Source: Rhodococcus sp040643435
Lineage (GTDB): Bacteria > Actinomycetota > Actinomycetes > Mycobacteriales > Mycobacteriaceae
Direction of reading: 5' to 3'
Length of the DNA: 64,000 nt
Assembly (NCBI RefSeq): GCF_040643435.1
Contig: NZ_JBEYUH010000007.1
Span: 186,001-250,000 of the forward strand
Shown here: in pieces, positions 8,566 to 15,858 of the stretch
How the letters are laid out: every line of letters begins with the position of its first letter
How positions within the stretch are numbered: position 1 is the stretch's first letter
Translations under genes and position numbers: made by a program
The notes under the pieces: generated by a model
What the model was told of the DNA's origin: nothing
The model's input: the letters and a program-made list of their open reading frames with translations, nothing else
Databases searched by the model: none

Positions 8566-8638
8566 GCCCCCTTAGCTCAGTCGGCAGAGCGTTTCCATGG
8601 TAAGGAAAAGGTCGACGGTTCGATTCCGTCAGGGGGCT
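8566..8638 (+). tRNA. tRNA-Thr (GGT)
   Basis: 73 nt. Acceptor arms GCCCCCT and AGGGGGC pair, the anticodon stem TTTCC/GGAAA encloses GGT, and the T-arm is present. The order Thr, Met, rpmG, hadA matches the thrT-metT-rpmG2-hadA order in M. tuberculosis. Confidence 0.95.
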
Positions 8639-8681
8639 CGCTGGATTGGGGTGCCGCCTTCGTAGCGACACTCGGCACCGA

Positions 8682-8757
8682 GGCGGTGTAGCTCAGTTGG
8701 TAGAGCAAACGACTCATAATCGTTGCGTCGCCGGTTCAAGTCCGGTCACCGCTACCA
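8682..8757 (+). tRNA. tRNA-Met (CAT), elongator
   Basis: 73 nt plus an encoded CCA. GGCGGTG pairs with CACCGCT (G-T at the top pair). The anticodon is CAT. By synteny with metT, and because it lacks the G-C run of initiator anticodon stems (stem AACGA/TCGTT), it is read as elongator Met. A CAT anticodon could also be tRNA-Ile2. Confidence 0.88.
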
Positions 8758-8816
8758 AAAGTTCATTGATCCACCCTGATCGATACTGATCGGATTGACG
8801 CGAAAGAAGGCATCCC

Positions 8817-8984
8817 GTGGCCTCCTCTACTGACGTTCGGCCGAAGATCACCTTGGCCTGCGAGGTGTGCAAGCACCGTAACTACATCACCAAGAAGAAC
8901 CGTCGCAACGACCCCGACCGGCTCGAGCTGAAGAAGTTCTGCCCGAACTGCGGTACGCACCAGTCGCACCGCGAGTCGAAGTAG
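8817..8984 (+). CDS. rpmG: 50S ribosomal protein L33 (zinc-binding form)
   Basis: 55 residues from a GTG at 8817. A small ribosomal protein of the large subunit. Four cysteines in two pairs (CEVC and CPNC) show the zinc-binding C+ form, and the internal NYITKKNRRNDPDRLELKKFCP segment is the L33 signature. The gene directly follows tRNA-Met and precedes hadA by 84 bases. It matches rpmG2 in the mycobacterial cluster. Confidence 0.93.
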   Translation: MASSTDVRPKITLACEVCKHRNYITKKNRRNDPDRLELKKFCPNCGTHQSHRESK

Positions 8985-9013
8985 CCGGTAGGAACGACGT
9001 CGACGCGTAAGGT

Positions 9014-9064
9014 CTCCGCAATATCGACCGCGCCAGTTGGCGTCGTCGGAATTGCGGAGGTTTT
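9014..9064 (+). promoter_or_regulatory. Hairpin covering the hadA ribosome binding site
   Basis: CTCCGCAAT (9014-9022) pairs with ATTGCGGAG (9051-9059), and the inner CGAC/GTCG and CGCC/GGCG can extend it to a long stem with an AGTT loop. The 3' arm contains the GGAGG used by hadA, and TTTT follows (9061-9064). It could be a terminator for the tRNA-rpmG unit, an attenuator, or an RBS-hiding element. Confidence 0.6.
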
Positions 9065-9068
9065 GCGT

Positions 9069-9644
9069 ATGACGAACGTACTCGAGAACCAGGAATCGGT
9101 AGACGCGACCGAACAGGCCGGGATCCAGTTCGATGTCGCCGCGCACGCCAAGTCGATGGTCGGGCACCACTACCGGGTGGACGACTACTACGAGGTGGGT
9201 CGCGAGAAGATTCGCGAGTACGCCCGTGCCGTGCGGGATTCGCACCCGGCGCATCACGACGACGAAGTGGCCCGAGGCCTGGGTTACGACGGAGTGATCG
9301 CACCCCTGACCTTCGTGTCGATCATCGGCATGATCGCTCAGCGCAAGCTGTTCGAAGAGATCGTCACCGGATACGACCTCAGCCAGATCATGCAGACCGA
9401 CCAGAGGATGGTCTACCACCGGCCGATCCAGGCCGGAGACCGGTTGTTCTGCGACGTCCACCTCGACGATTTCCGTCAGGCGGCCGGCAGCGACATCATC
9501 ACCACCAAGAACGTCATCACGGATCAGCACGACAACCTCGTCCTCACCTCCTGGACGACGCTCGTGGCGCGATCCGGTGGCGAGGTCGACGACAACATCG
9601 CGCATGCGGTCAAGGATGTGGTGATGCACAGTGACACTCCGTAG
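9069..9644 (+). CDS. hadA: (3R)-hydroxyacyl-ACP dehydratase subunit HadA
   Basis: 191 residues. MaoC-like hot-dog protein forming the stabilising, substrate-binding subunit of the FAS-II dehydratase used in mycolic acid elongation. The N-terminal segment with GHHYRVDDYYEVGREKIREYA and the later DGVIAPLTFVSIIG are typical. It lacks the catalytic Asp-His pair that HadB carries, as expected. The ATG at 9069 was chosen: GGAGG lies eight bases upstream, while a TTG at 9063 is too close. It overlaps hadB by 14 bases. Confidence 0.92.
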   Translation: MTNVLENQESVDATEQAGIQFDVAAHAKSMVGHHYRVDDYYEVGREKIREYARAVRDSHPAHHDDEVARGLGYDGVIAPLTFVSIIGMIAQRKLFEEIVTGYDLSQIMQTDQRMVYHRPIQAGDRLFCDVHLDDFRQAAGSDIITTKNVITDQHDNLVLTSWTTLVARSGGEVDDNIAHAVKDVVMHSDTP

Positions 9645-10056
9645 CTTCGTGGATATCGCGGTGGGTGACGAACTTCCGTCGAAGGTCGTCACGCTCACCC
9701 GCGGAAATCTGGTCAACTATGCCGGTGTATCGGGGGATCCCAACCCGATCCACTGGAGTGACAAGGTTGCCGAACTGGCCGGCTTGCGCGATGTCGTCGG
9801 GCACGGCATGCTCTCGATGGGCATCGCGGCCGGCTTCGTGACGGAGTGGCTGGGCGACCCCGGAGCGGTGATCGAATACAACGTTCGATTCACCAGTCCG
9901 GTATATGTGGAGGCCGACAAGGCCGCCGAGATCGAGTTCACCGGCAAGATCAAGTCGGTGGACGAGGAAAGCAAGACAGCAGTGGTCGCTATCGTGGCGA
10001 AGTCGGAGGGTCGGAAGATCTTCGGACGGGCCACGGCAACGGTCCGTTTGGCCTGA
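9631..10056 (+). CDS. hadB: (3R)-hydroxyacyl-ACP dehydratase catalytic subunit HadB
   Basis: 141 residues. Catalytic hot-dog subunit of the mycolate FAS-II dehydratase. The hydratase-2 motif is intact: D36 and H41 in SGDPNPIHWSD, the same positions as the mycobacterial catalytic pair. GHGMLSMGIAAGF is the conserved long helix. The GTG start overlaps hadA, so the two are coupled. No hadC follows; the next gene is tRNA-Trp. So only a HadAB enzyme is encoded at this site. Confidence 0.93.
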   Translation: MTLRSFVDIAVGDELPSKVVTLTRGNLVNYAGVSGDPNPIHWSDKVAELAGLRDVVGHGMLSMGIAAGFVTEWLGDPGAVIEYNVRFTSPVYVEADKAAEIEFTGKIKSVDEESKTAVVAIVAKSEGRKIFGRATATVRLA

Positions 10057-10200
10057 CGGCCGAGCGGATTGGGTTTGTCCCGGGGCAATGCAGTACACTT
10101 AGGCTTCTGGGATCGCGTAGCAGCGCGCTGCTCTTCGAAGGCCCCGACGGGCCCGACGGAGTAGCGCGCGTGTCATGTGGTCACAGATGGGTCGGTTCCG

Positions 10201-10226
10201 GACACTCGCCTCGTACGAGGAGTGTC
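10201..10226 (+). other. Hairpin just before tRNA-Trp
   Basis: GACACT and AGTGTC, with an inner CCTCG-TA-CGAGG, form a stem 13 bases before the tRNA. A -10-like TACACT lies at 10094-10099. Role unknown; it may mark processing of the precursor. Confidence 0.4.
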
Positions 10227-10239
10227 GATGTCCGACCAA

Positions 10240-10312
<73 letters not shown>

Positions 10313-10344
10313 CCCCCGGACTGCCAGCGACCGAGAGGAACGAT

Positions 10345-10758
10345 GTGAGCGAGGAGCGCGGTCAGCGCCACACCGGTACCGCAGGGAACACTCCCGGCGA
10401 TGCCGACACGGCCACCGGCGCGACCCCCGACGGTTCCTCCGTGGCCGCTCGGCCCACCGGAAAGCGTGCTGCCCGTCGGGGCTCCGCCGCAGCGACGAGT
10501 GGGGTGTCCACGACGAAGGCTCCCCGCACGGCCACGGCCGTGCGCGATCACCCCGCCGCGAAGTCCGAGAATATCTTCAAGCGTCTCGCCCGATTCTTCC
10601 GTGAGGTCGTCGCCGAGCTCCGCAAGGTGATCTGGCCCAATCGCAAACAGCTGACCACCTACACAATCGTGGTCCTTGCGTTCGTGACCGTCATGACGGC
10701 GTTCATCTTCGGATTGGATCTGGCGTTCGTGCAGGGTGTCAGCTGGTTGTTCGGTTAG
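10345..10758 (+). CDS. secE: Protein translocase subunit SecE
   Basis: 137 residues from a GTG at 10345, with AGAGGAA upstream. Small essential subunit of the SecYEG channel. The conserved region is at the C-terminus: FFREVVAELRKVIWPNRKQLTTYTIVV followed by one membrane helix. The first 75 residues are a charged, Ala/Thr/Pro-rich disordered extension, common in actinobacterial SecE. It precedes nusG by 50 bases in the usual secE-nusG order. Confidence 0.95.
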   Translation: MSEERGQRHTGTAGNTPGDADTATGATPDGSSVAARPTGKRAARRGSAAATSGVSTTKAPRTATAVRDHPAAKSENIFKRLARFFREVVAELRKVIWPNRKQLTTYTIVVLAFVTVMTAFIFGLDLAFVQGVSWLFG

Positions 10759-10808
10759 CGCCTGTCCGCGCGAGACGAAAAATGTGATCGACGAGAGGAA
10801 AGTGCCCG

Positions 10809-11588
10809 GTGAGCACCCCCGAGAACGACTCGTACGAGGCTTCGGCCGAGGACCACGTTTCGGACGAGGCCTTGGTTGACGACGTGACGGCCGAGTCGGC
10901 GGATGCGGACACCGAGGTCTCCGAGTCCGACGTTGCCGGCTCCGACGACGCAGAGGCAGCCGAGGAGGTCGATCCGGCCGAGGCCCTCGAGAAGCAGCTG
11001 CGGCGCGAGCCCGGCGACTGGTATGTCGTGCATTCGTACGCCGGCTACGAGAACAAGGTGAAGACCAACCTCGAGACCCGCGTGCAGAACCTGGACCTCG
11101 CCGACTACATCTTCCAGGTCGAGGTTCCGACCGAAGAGGTCACCGAGATCAAGAACGGTCAGCGCAAGCAGGTCAACCGCAAGGTCCTGCCCGGCTACAT
11201 CCTGGTGCGGATGGAACTCAACGACGAGTCGTGGGGTGCCGTGCGGAACACGCCCGGCGTGACCGGTTTCGTCGGAGCCACCTCCCGCCCGTCGCCGCTG
11301 ACGATCAAGGAGGTCGTGAAGTTCCTCCTGCCGCAGCAGACGAAGAAGAAGCCGGCGGCAGGCGCCCCGGCAGCCGGGGAGCAGGCTCCCGCCGCCGCTG
11401 CGAAGCCCACCATCGAGGTGGACTTCGAGGTCGGCGAGTCCGTCACCGTGATGGACGGGCCGTTCGCCACCCTGCCGGCGTCCATCAGCGAGGTGAACGC
11501 CGAGCAGCAGAAGCTCAAGGTCCTGGTGTCGATCTTCGGCCGTGAGACTCCCGTGGAGTTGTCGTTCAACCAGGTGTCGAAGATCTGA
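10809..11588 (+). CDS. nusG: Transcription elongation/antitermination factor NusG
   Basis: 259 residues from a GTG. NusG binds RNA polymerase and modulates pausing and Rho-dependent termination. Residues 1-60 are a strongly acidic extension. The NGN domain begins at WYVVHSYAGYENKVKTNLETR, followed by VLPGYILVRMELND and TPGVTGFVG. An Ala/Pro/Lys-rich linker precedes the C-terminal KOW domain (FEVGESVTVMDGPFATLPASISEV). The acidic N-terminus and long linker are typical of actinobacteria. Confidence 0.96.
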   Translation: MSTPENDSYEASAEDHVSDEALVDDVTAESADADTEVSESDVAGSDDAEAAEEVDPAEALEKQLRREPGDWYVVHSYAGYENKVKTNLETRVQNLDLADYIFQVEVPTEEVTEIKNGQRKQVNRKVLPGYILVRMELNDESWGAVRNTPGVTGFVGATSRPSPLTIKEVVKFLLPQQTKKKPAAGAPAAGEQAPAAAAKPTIEVDFEVGESVTVMDGPFATLPASISEVNAEQQKLKVLVSIFGRETPVELSFNQVSKI

Positions 11589-11607
11589 CGGTCCTTCGGA
11601 CCCGACG

Positions 11608-11624
11608 GCGCCGGCATGCGGCGC
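11608..11624 (+). other. Small hairpin between nusG and rplK
   Basis: GCGCCG and CGGCGC around GCATG. It may set a processing point between nusG and the L11-L1 operon. No T-run follows. Confidence 0.3.
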
Positions 11625-11681
11625 ACAAGCTTGCAGTAGCAGTACGCAAGAACCACACCGAGCAAGAAACTAGGAATAGAG

Positions 11682-12116
11682 ATGCCCCCCAAGAAGAAGA
11701 AGATCGCCGGGCTCATCAAGCTCCAGATCCAGGCCGGCCAGGCCAACCCGGCTCCGCCGGTCGGCCCCGCGCTGGGTCAGCACGGCGTCAACATCATGGA
11801 GTTCTGCAAGGCGTACAACGCCGCGACCGAGTCGCAGCGCGGCAACGTCGTGCCGGTCGAGATCACGGTCTACGAGGACCGCTCGTTCGACTTCAAGCTG
11901 AAGACCCCGCCGGCCGCGAAGCTGCTGCTCAAGGCTGCGGGTGTGCAGAAGGGCTCCGGCGAGCCGCACAAGACCAAGGTTGCGAAGGTGACGATGGATC
12001 AGGTGCGCGAGATCGCCAAGACCAAGCAGGAAGACCTGAACGCCAACGACATCGAGGCGGCCGCGAAGATCATCGCCGGCACCGCTCGCTCGATGGGCAT
12101 CACCGTCGAGGGCTGA
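11682..12116 (+). CDS. rplK: 50S ribosomal protein L11
   Basis: 144 residues. L11 binds the GTPase-associated region of 23S rRNA with L10 and L7/L12. The N-terminal domain starts [40 protein letters not shown], the classic proline-rich L11 signature. The C-terminal rRNA-binding domain ends [27 protein letters not shown]. The length is standard. The gene starts the rplK-rplA pair, 93 bases after nusG. Confidence 0.98.
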
Positions 12117-12230
12117 GTCCTCGACAGGGTGGGGGACGACCCCAACCCGCTGTAGCACTCGTGGGAGGGCCGGCCAGGCCCGCTACCACGCCCGAACCAT
12201 TCACCTGATGGTGAGAAGTTAGGAAAGAAC

Positions 12231-12944
12231 ATGGCAAAGCGCAGCAAGGCATACCTCGCCGCGGCCGAGAAGATCGACTCGGATTCTCTGTACAGCCCCC
12301 TCGCAGCTGCCAAGCTCGCGAAGGAGACCACCTCGAAGAACTACGACGCCACCGTCGAGGTCGCCATGCGACTCGGTGTGGATCCCCGTAAGGCGGACCA
12401 GATGGTGCGCGGCACGGTCAACCTGCCGCACGGCACGGGTAAGACCGCTCGCGTCATCGTCTTCGCGGTGGGCGAGAAGGCTGCAGAGGCAGAGGCCGCA
12501 GGTGCCGACGTGGTCGGCGCCGAGGATCTCATCGAGCGTATCCAGGGCGGCTGGCTGGACTTCGACGCCGCGATCGCGACCCCCGACCAGATGGCGAAGG
12601 TCGGCCGTATCGCCCGCGTCCTCGGTCCCCGCGGTCTCATGCCGAACCCGAAGACGGGCACGGTCACCCCGGACGTCGCGAAGGCCGTCACCGACATCAA
12701 GGGCGGCAAGATCAGCTTCCGCGTCGACAAGAACGCCAACCTGCACTTCGTGATCGGCAAGGCCTCGTTCGACGAGACCAAGCTGGTCGAGAACTACGCC
12801 GCCGCTCTGGACGAGGTGCTCCGCGCCAAGCCGTCCAGCGCGAAGGGCCGCTACATCAAGAAGGTCACGATCGCTACGACCACCGGCCCGGGCATCCCGG
12901 TGGATCCGCAGCGCACCCGCAACCTCCTCGAGACCGCGGAGTAG
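12231..12944 (+). CDS. rplA: 50S ribosomal protein L1
   Basis: 237 residues. Builds the L1 stalk and in many bacteria represses translation of its own operon. The signature KVGRIARVLGPRGLMPNPKTGTVTPDV is present. A GTTAGGAAAGAAC Shine-Dalgarno region precedes the ATG. The 114-base gap after rplK contains G/C-rich inverted segments that could be an L1-binding site, but I cannot establish that. A strong terminator follows 56 bases downstream. Confidence 0.98.
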   Translation: MAKRSKAYLAAAEKIDSDSLYSPLAAAKLAKETTSKNYDATVEVAMRLGVDPRKADQMVRGTVNLPHGTGKTARVIVFAVGEKAAEAEAAGADVVGAEDLIERIQGGWLDFDAAIATPDQMAKVGRIARVLGPRGLMPNPKTGTVTPDVAKAVTDIKGGKISFRVDKNANLHFVIGKASFDETKLVENYAAALDEVLRAKPSSAKGRYIKKVTIATTTGPGIPVDPQRTRNLLETAE

Positions 12945-12999
12945 ATTCGCACTGCAGGTTCACTACTGCAACAGGTCCTGCGCAGTAGGTACGCATCCG

Positions 13000-13034
13000 A
13001 ACGGCCGGCACAGCATTGCTGTGCCGGCCGTTTT
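13000..13034 (+). terminator. Intrinsic terminator after rplA
   Basis: A 15-bp perfect stem (13000-13014 with 13018-13032; core ACGGCCGGCACAGC) with a 3-base loop and TTTT after it. It separates the L11-L1 operon from the L10-L7/L12 operon. Confidence 0.88.
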
Positions 13035-13204
13035 GCATCGCGGCGACGTCATCCGCTACAGTGGTCGGGTAGTTCGGCGTGTGCCGATCTCCACCCCGAT
13101 CATGTTCTACCCAAGACCGTTGGTCACCGAATCCGCGTGCGGATCGGTTGAAGGTCCGGATTCGTCCGGCGGCCCACGCAGGAGGACGAGGTCAGGAAAG
13201 ATGT

Positions 13205-13350
13205 GAACCGCGAACGTGCTTCGAGCGCGATCGATGTTCCTCCTCCTGTACGCCCCGTGTGCCCTGCGCCGGGGCGTTCGTCGTTTCCGGATCCTGCGGT
13301 CCCCCGGTGGAGCGTCCCAGTCGGGACACCGGGAAAACGACTGTTACTGA
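13205..13350 (+). ncRNA. Candidate L10 leader (rplJ 5' regulatory RNA)
   Basis: Within the 419-base gene-free stretch 12945-13363, the second half is highly structured. CGCCCCG (13251-13257) pairs with CGGGGCG (13270-13276), and a second hairpin uses CCCGGTG and CACCGGG just before the rplJ Shine-Dalgarno sequence. Position and shape fit an L10 leader, where L10-L12 represses its own translation. Boundaries are approximate; no covariance search was possible. Confidence 0.45.
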
Positions 13351-13363
13351 GAGGAGGCGAAGT

Positions 13364-13891
13364 ATGGCAAAGCCCGAGAAGGTTTCCGCGGTTGCGGAGA
13401 TCACCGAGCAGTTCAAGACCTCCACGGCCGCCGTGATCACGGAATACCGTGGTCTGTCGGTGGGACGTCTGACCGAGCTGCGTCGCGCTCTCGGAGAGGG
13501 TGCCACCTACTCCGTCGCCAAGAACACCCTGGTCAAGCGTGCCGCCGCTGAGGCGGGCGTCGAGGGTCTCGACGATCTGTTCGTCGGTCCGACCGCCATC
13601 GCGTTCGTCAAGGGCGAGCCGGTGGACGCTGCGAAGGCCCTGAAGACCTTCGCAAAGGACAACAAGGCACTCGTCATCAAGGGCGGCTACATGGACGGCG
13701 CTGCGCTGTCCGTGGAGCAGGTCAACCAGATCGCGGACCTCGAGTCCCGCGAGGTGCTGTTGGCCAAGCTCGCCGGCGCGATGAAGGGCAACTTGGCAAA
13801 GGCCGCAGGCCTGTTCAACGCCCCCGCTTCGCAGGTGGCCCGCCTCGCGGCCGCTCTGCAGGAGAAGAAGGCGGGCGAAGAAGCCGCCTGA
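13364..13891 (+). CDS. rplJ: 50S ribosomal protein L10
   Basis: 175 residues. L10 anchors the L7/L12 dimers on the ribosome. The frame is open upstream, but the ATG at 13364 preceded by GAGAGGAGGCGAAGT is clearly the start (MAKPEKVSAVAEITEQFK). The segment TAAVITEYRGLSVGRLTELRRAL and the C-terminal helix ending in EKKAGEEAA, which binds L12, are typical. It is followed by rplL after 123 bases and preceded by a structured leader. Confidence 0.97.
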   Translation: MAKPEKVSAVAEITEQFKTSTAAVITEYRGLSVGRLTELRRALGEGATYSVAKNTLVKRAAAEAGVEGLDDLFVGPTAIAFVKGEPVDAAKALKTFAKDNKALVIKGGYMDGAALSVEQVNQIADLESREVLLAKLAGAMKGNLAKAAGLFNAPASQVARLAAALQEKKAGEEAA

Positions 13892-14014
13892 CGCTGATCC
13901 GCATCATTGCGAATCCGCATCACCGCGAAAGATACATCCACGCGTGCTCCGGTACGCACCATCCCATCGAGTCGCGGACCGGCGACATGGGACTTATCAG
14001 GAAGGACCGCCACC

Positions 14015-14401
14015 ATGGCGAAGCTCACCACCGAAGAGCTGCTCGACGCGTTCAAGGAACTGACCCTGCTCGAGCTCTCGGAGTTCGTTAAGGCATTCGA
14101 GGAGACCTTCGAGGTCACCGCTGCTGCTCCGGTCGCCGTCGCTGCTGCCGGCGCCCCGGCTGCCGCTGCCGAGGCTGCTGAGGAGCAGGACGAGTTCGAC
14201 GTCATCCTCGAGGGTGCCGGCGAGAAGAAGATCCAGGTCATCAAGGTCGTTCGCGAGATCGTCTCCGGCCTGGGCCTGAAGGAAGCCAAGGACCTCGTCG
14301 AGGGTGCTCCGAAGCCGATCCTCGAGAAGGTCGCCAAGGACGCTGCCGACGCCGCCAAGGCCAAGCTCGAAGAGGCCGGCGCCAAGGTCACCGTCAAGTA
14401 A
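14015..14401 (+). CDS. rplL: 50S ribosomal protein L7/L12
   Basis: 128 residues. The stalk protein that recruits translation factors. The N-terminal dimerisation domain (LLDAFKELTLLELSEFVKAFEETF), an Ala/Pro-rich hinge and the C-terminal domain (EFDVILEGAGEKKIQVIKVVREIVSGLGLKEAKDLVE) are in standard order. The ATG at 14015 follows AGGAAGGACC. Unlike E. coli, where rpoB follows directly, two hairpins and an mce operon separate this gene from rpoB. Confidence 0.98.
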   Translation: MAKLTTEELLDAFKELTLLELSEFVKAFEETFEVTAAAPVAVAAAGAPAAAAEAAEEQDEFDVILEGAGEKKIQVIKVVREIVSGLGLKEAKDLVEGAPKPILEKVAKDAADAAKAKLEEAGAKVTVK

Positions 14402-14416
14402 GACGGTTTCCGGACT

Positions 14417-14445
14417 TTCCGAGAGCGCTCCGGCGCTCTTCGGAA
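14417..14445 (+). terminator. First hairpin after rplL
   Basis: TTCCGAGAGCGC pairs with GCGCTCTTCGGAA (one bulged T) around TCCG, 16 bases after the stop codon. Confidence 0.6.
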
Positions 14446-14457
14446 ACGGTTTCGCAC

Positions 14458-14498
14458 AAGGGCCGTTTCCGCGAATTCGCTTCGCGGAAACGGCCCTT
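14458..14498 (+). terminator. Second hairpin after rplL
   Basis: Perfect 18-bp stem (14458-14475 with 14481-14498, arm AAGGGCCGTTTCCGCGAA), loop TTCGC, and a short T-rich tail. Very stable; it probably ends most rplJL transcription. Confidence 0.82.
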
Positions 14499-14604
14499 CT
14501 GCATATCGTTGAAAAGGAACTCCGAGCAAAACGCCCGGTATCGCGAAAATGGTTCCGCCCGTGTTCGCGCAGGTCACGGCGTAACTCAACATATGTGAAC
14601 CCCC

Positions 14605-14634
14605 TTGTCCGAGATCCTTACTCATGAGTAGGAT
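14605..14634 (+). promoter_or_regulatory. Likely mce operon promoter with overlapping palindrome
   Basis: TTGTCC (14605-14610), 18 bases, TAGGAT (14629-14634). The perfect palindrome TACTCATGAGTA (14619-14630) fills the spacer and runs into the -10 element. Outer ATCC (14614-14617) and GGAT (14631-14634) extend it imperfectly. A repressor bound here would block the promoter. It lies 83 bases before mceG. Confidence 0.55.
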
Positions 14635-14716
14635 CGCTTGTCACAGGTACCACTATCCATGCGATAGAGTGGCCCAACCCACACGGGGGCGACGGTATCG
14701 GACAGCGGAGGTAATA

Positions 14717-15793
14717 GTGGGAGTCGAGGTTTCCGTCGAGGGGCTGACCAAGTCCTTCGGCTCGCAGCGCATCTGGCAGGACGTGACCTTGACCTTGCCG
14801 GCGGGCGAGGTCAGCGCTCTGCTCGGCCCGTCGGGTACCGGTAAGTCGGTGTTCCTCAAGTCGCTGATCGGCCTGCTGCGCCCGGAGCAGGGTTCGATCG
14901 TGATCGACGGCACAGACATCCTGCAGTGCTCGAGCAAGGAACTCTACGAGATCCGCAAGCTGTTCGGCGTGCTGTTCCAGGACGGTGCGCTGTTCGGCTC
15001 GATGAATCTCTACGACAATGTGGCATTCCCGCTGCGCGAGCACACCAAGAAGCCCGAATCCGAGATCCGGCAGATCGTGATGAGCAAGCTCGAACTCGTC
15101 GGCCTGCTCGGCGCGGAGGACAAACTGCCCGGTGAGATCTCCGGTGGTATGCGCAAGCGCGCCGGACTGGCCCGGGCGCTGGTGCTCGACCCGGAGATCA
15201 TCCTCGTCGACGAGCCCGACTCGGGCCTCGATCCGGTGCGCACCACCTACATCTCGCAGACGCTGATCGACATCAACGCCGAGATCGACGCGACGATCCT
15301 GATCGTCTCGCACAACATCAACCTGGCCCGGACGGTGCCCGACAACATCGGCATGCTGTTCCGGCGGCAGCTGGTGATGTTCGGTCCACGGGAAGTGTTG
15401 CTGACCTCGGACGAGCCGGTGGTCAAGCAGTTCCTCAACGGCACGATGATCGGTCCGATCGGCATGTCGGAGGAGAAGGACGAAGCGACCATGGCACACG
15501 AGCAGGCGCTCGTCGAAGCCGGTCATCACGCCGGTGGTGTGGACGACATCGAAGGCATCGTGCCGCAGATGCAGGCCACCCCGGGGATGCCGGAACGTCA
15601 GGCGGTGCGGCGGCGTCAGGAGCGGGTCCGGTCGATCCTGCACACCCTGCCCCAGGCCGCGCAGAGCGCCATCCTCGAATCGCTCGATCACGGCGGCGCG
15701 CCTGCCGCTCACAGTGGCTACACCGACGACGACACCCAGGTCATTCCCGTCTACTCCGGAGAGGGATACGAACAGGCGCAGGTCCAGAAGTAA
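14717..15793 (+). CDS. mceG: Mce transporter ATPase MceG (Mkl)
   Basis: 358 residues. ABC ATPase that powers Mce lipid importers at the inner membrane. Walker A GPSGTGKS is at residues 37-44, the signature is ISGGMRKRAGLARAL, and Walker B is ILVDEPDSGLD, with the family-typical NGTMIGPIGMSEEKDEATM region. The last ~100 residues are the Mce-specific C-terminal extension. The GTG at 14717 follows GGAGG by five bases and gives the same length as mycobacterial Mkl (about 359). The permease genes follow directly. After its stop codon the frame stays open for 18 codons containing repeats of its 3' end. Confidence 0.95.
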   Translation: MGVEVSVEGLTKSFGSQRIWQDVTLTLPAGEVSALLGPSGTGKSVFLKSLIGLLRPEQGSIVIDGTDILQCSSKELYEIRKLFGVLFQDGALFGSMNLYDNVAFPLREHTKKPESEIRQIVMSKLELVGLLGAEDKLPGEISGGMRKRAGLARALVLDPEIILVDEPDSGLDPVRTTYISQTLIDINAEIDATILIVSHNINLARTVPDNIGMLFRRQLVMFGPREVLLTSDEPVVKQFLNGTMIGPIGMSEEKDEATMAHEQALVEAGHHAGGVDDIEGIVPQMQATPGMPERQAVRRRQERVRSILHTLPQAAQSAILESLDHGGAPAAHSGYTDDDTQVIPVYSGEGYEQAQVQK

Positions 15794-15850
15794 TACAGCC
15801 CCGAGGTAGTACAGCCCCAGAAGAAGTACAGCCGCAGGCTGGAGAAGTAG
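15794..15850 (+). repeat. Short tandem repeats after the mceG stop
   Basis: TACAGCC occurs at 15794, 15810 and 15827 (spacing 16-17 bases), with GTCCAGAAG/CCCCAGAAG around it. All lie in frame with mceG after its TAA, up to a TAG at 15848-15850. Confidence 0.6.
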
Positions 15851-15858
15851 GAGTTTAG

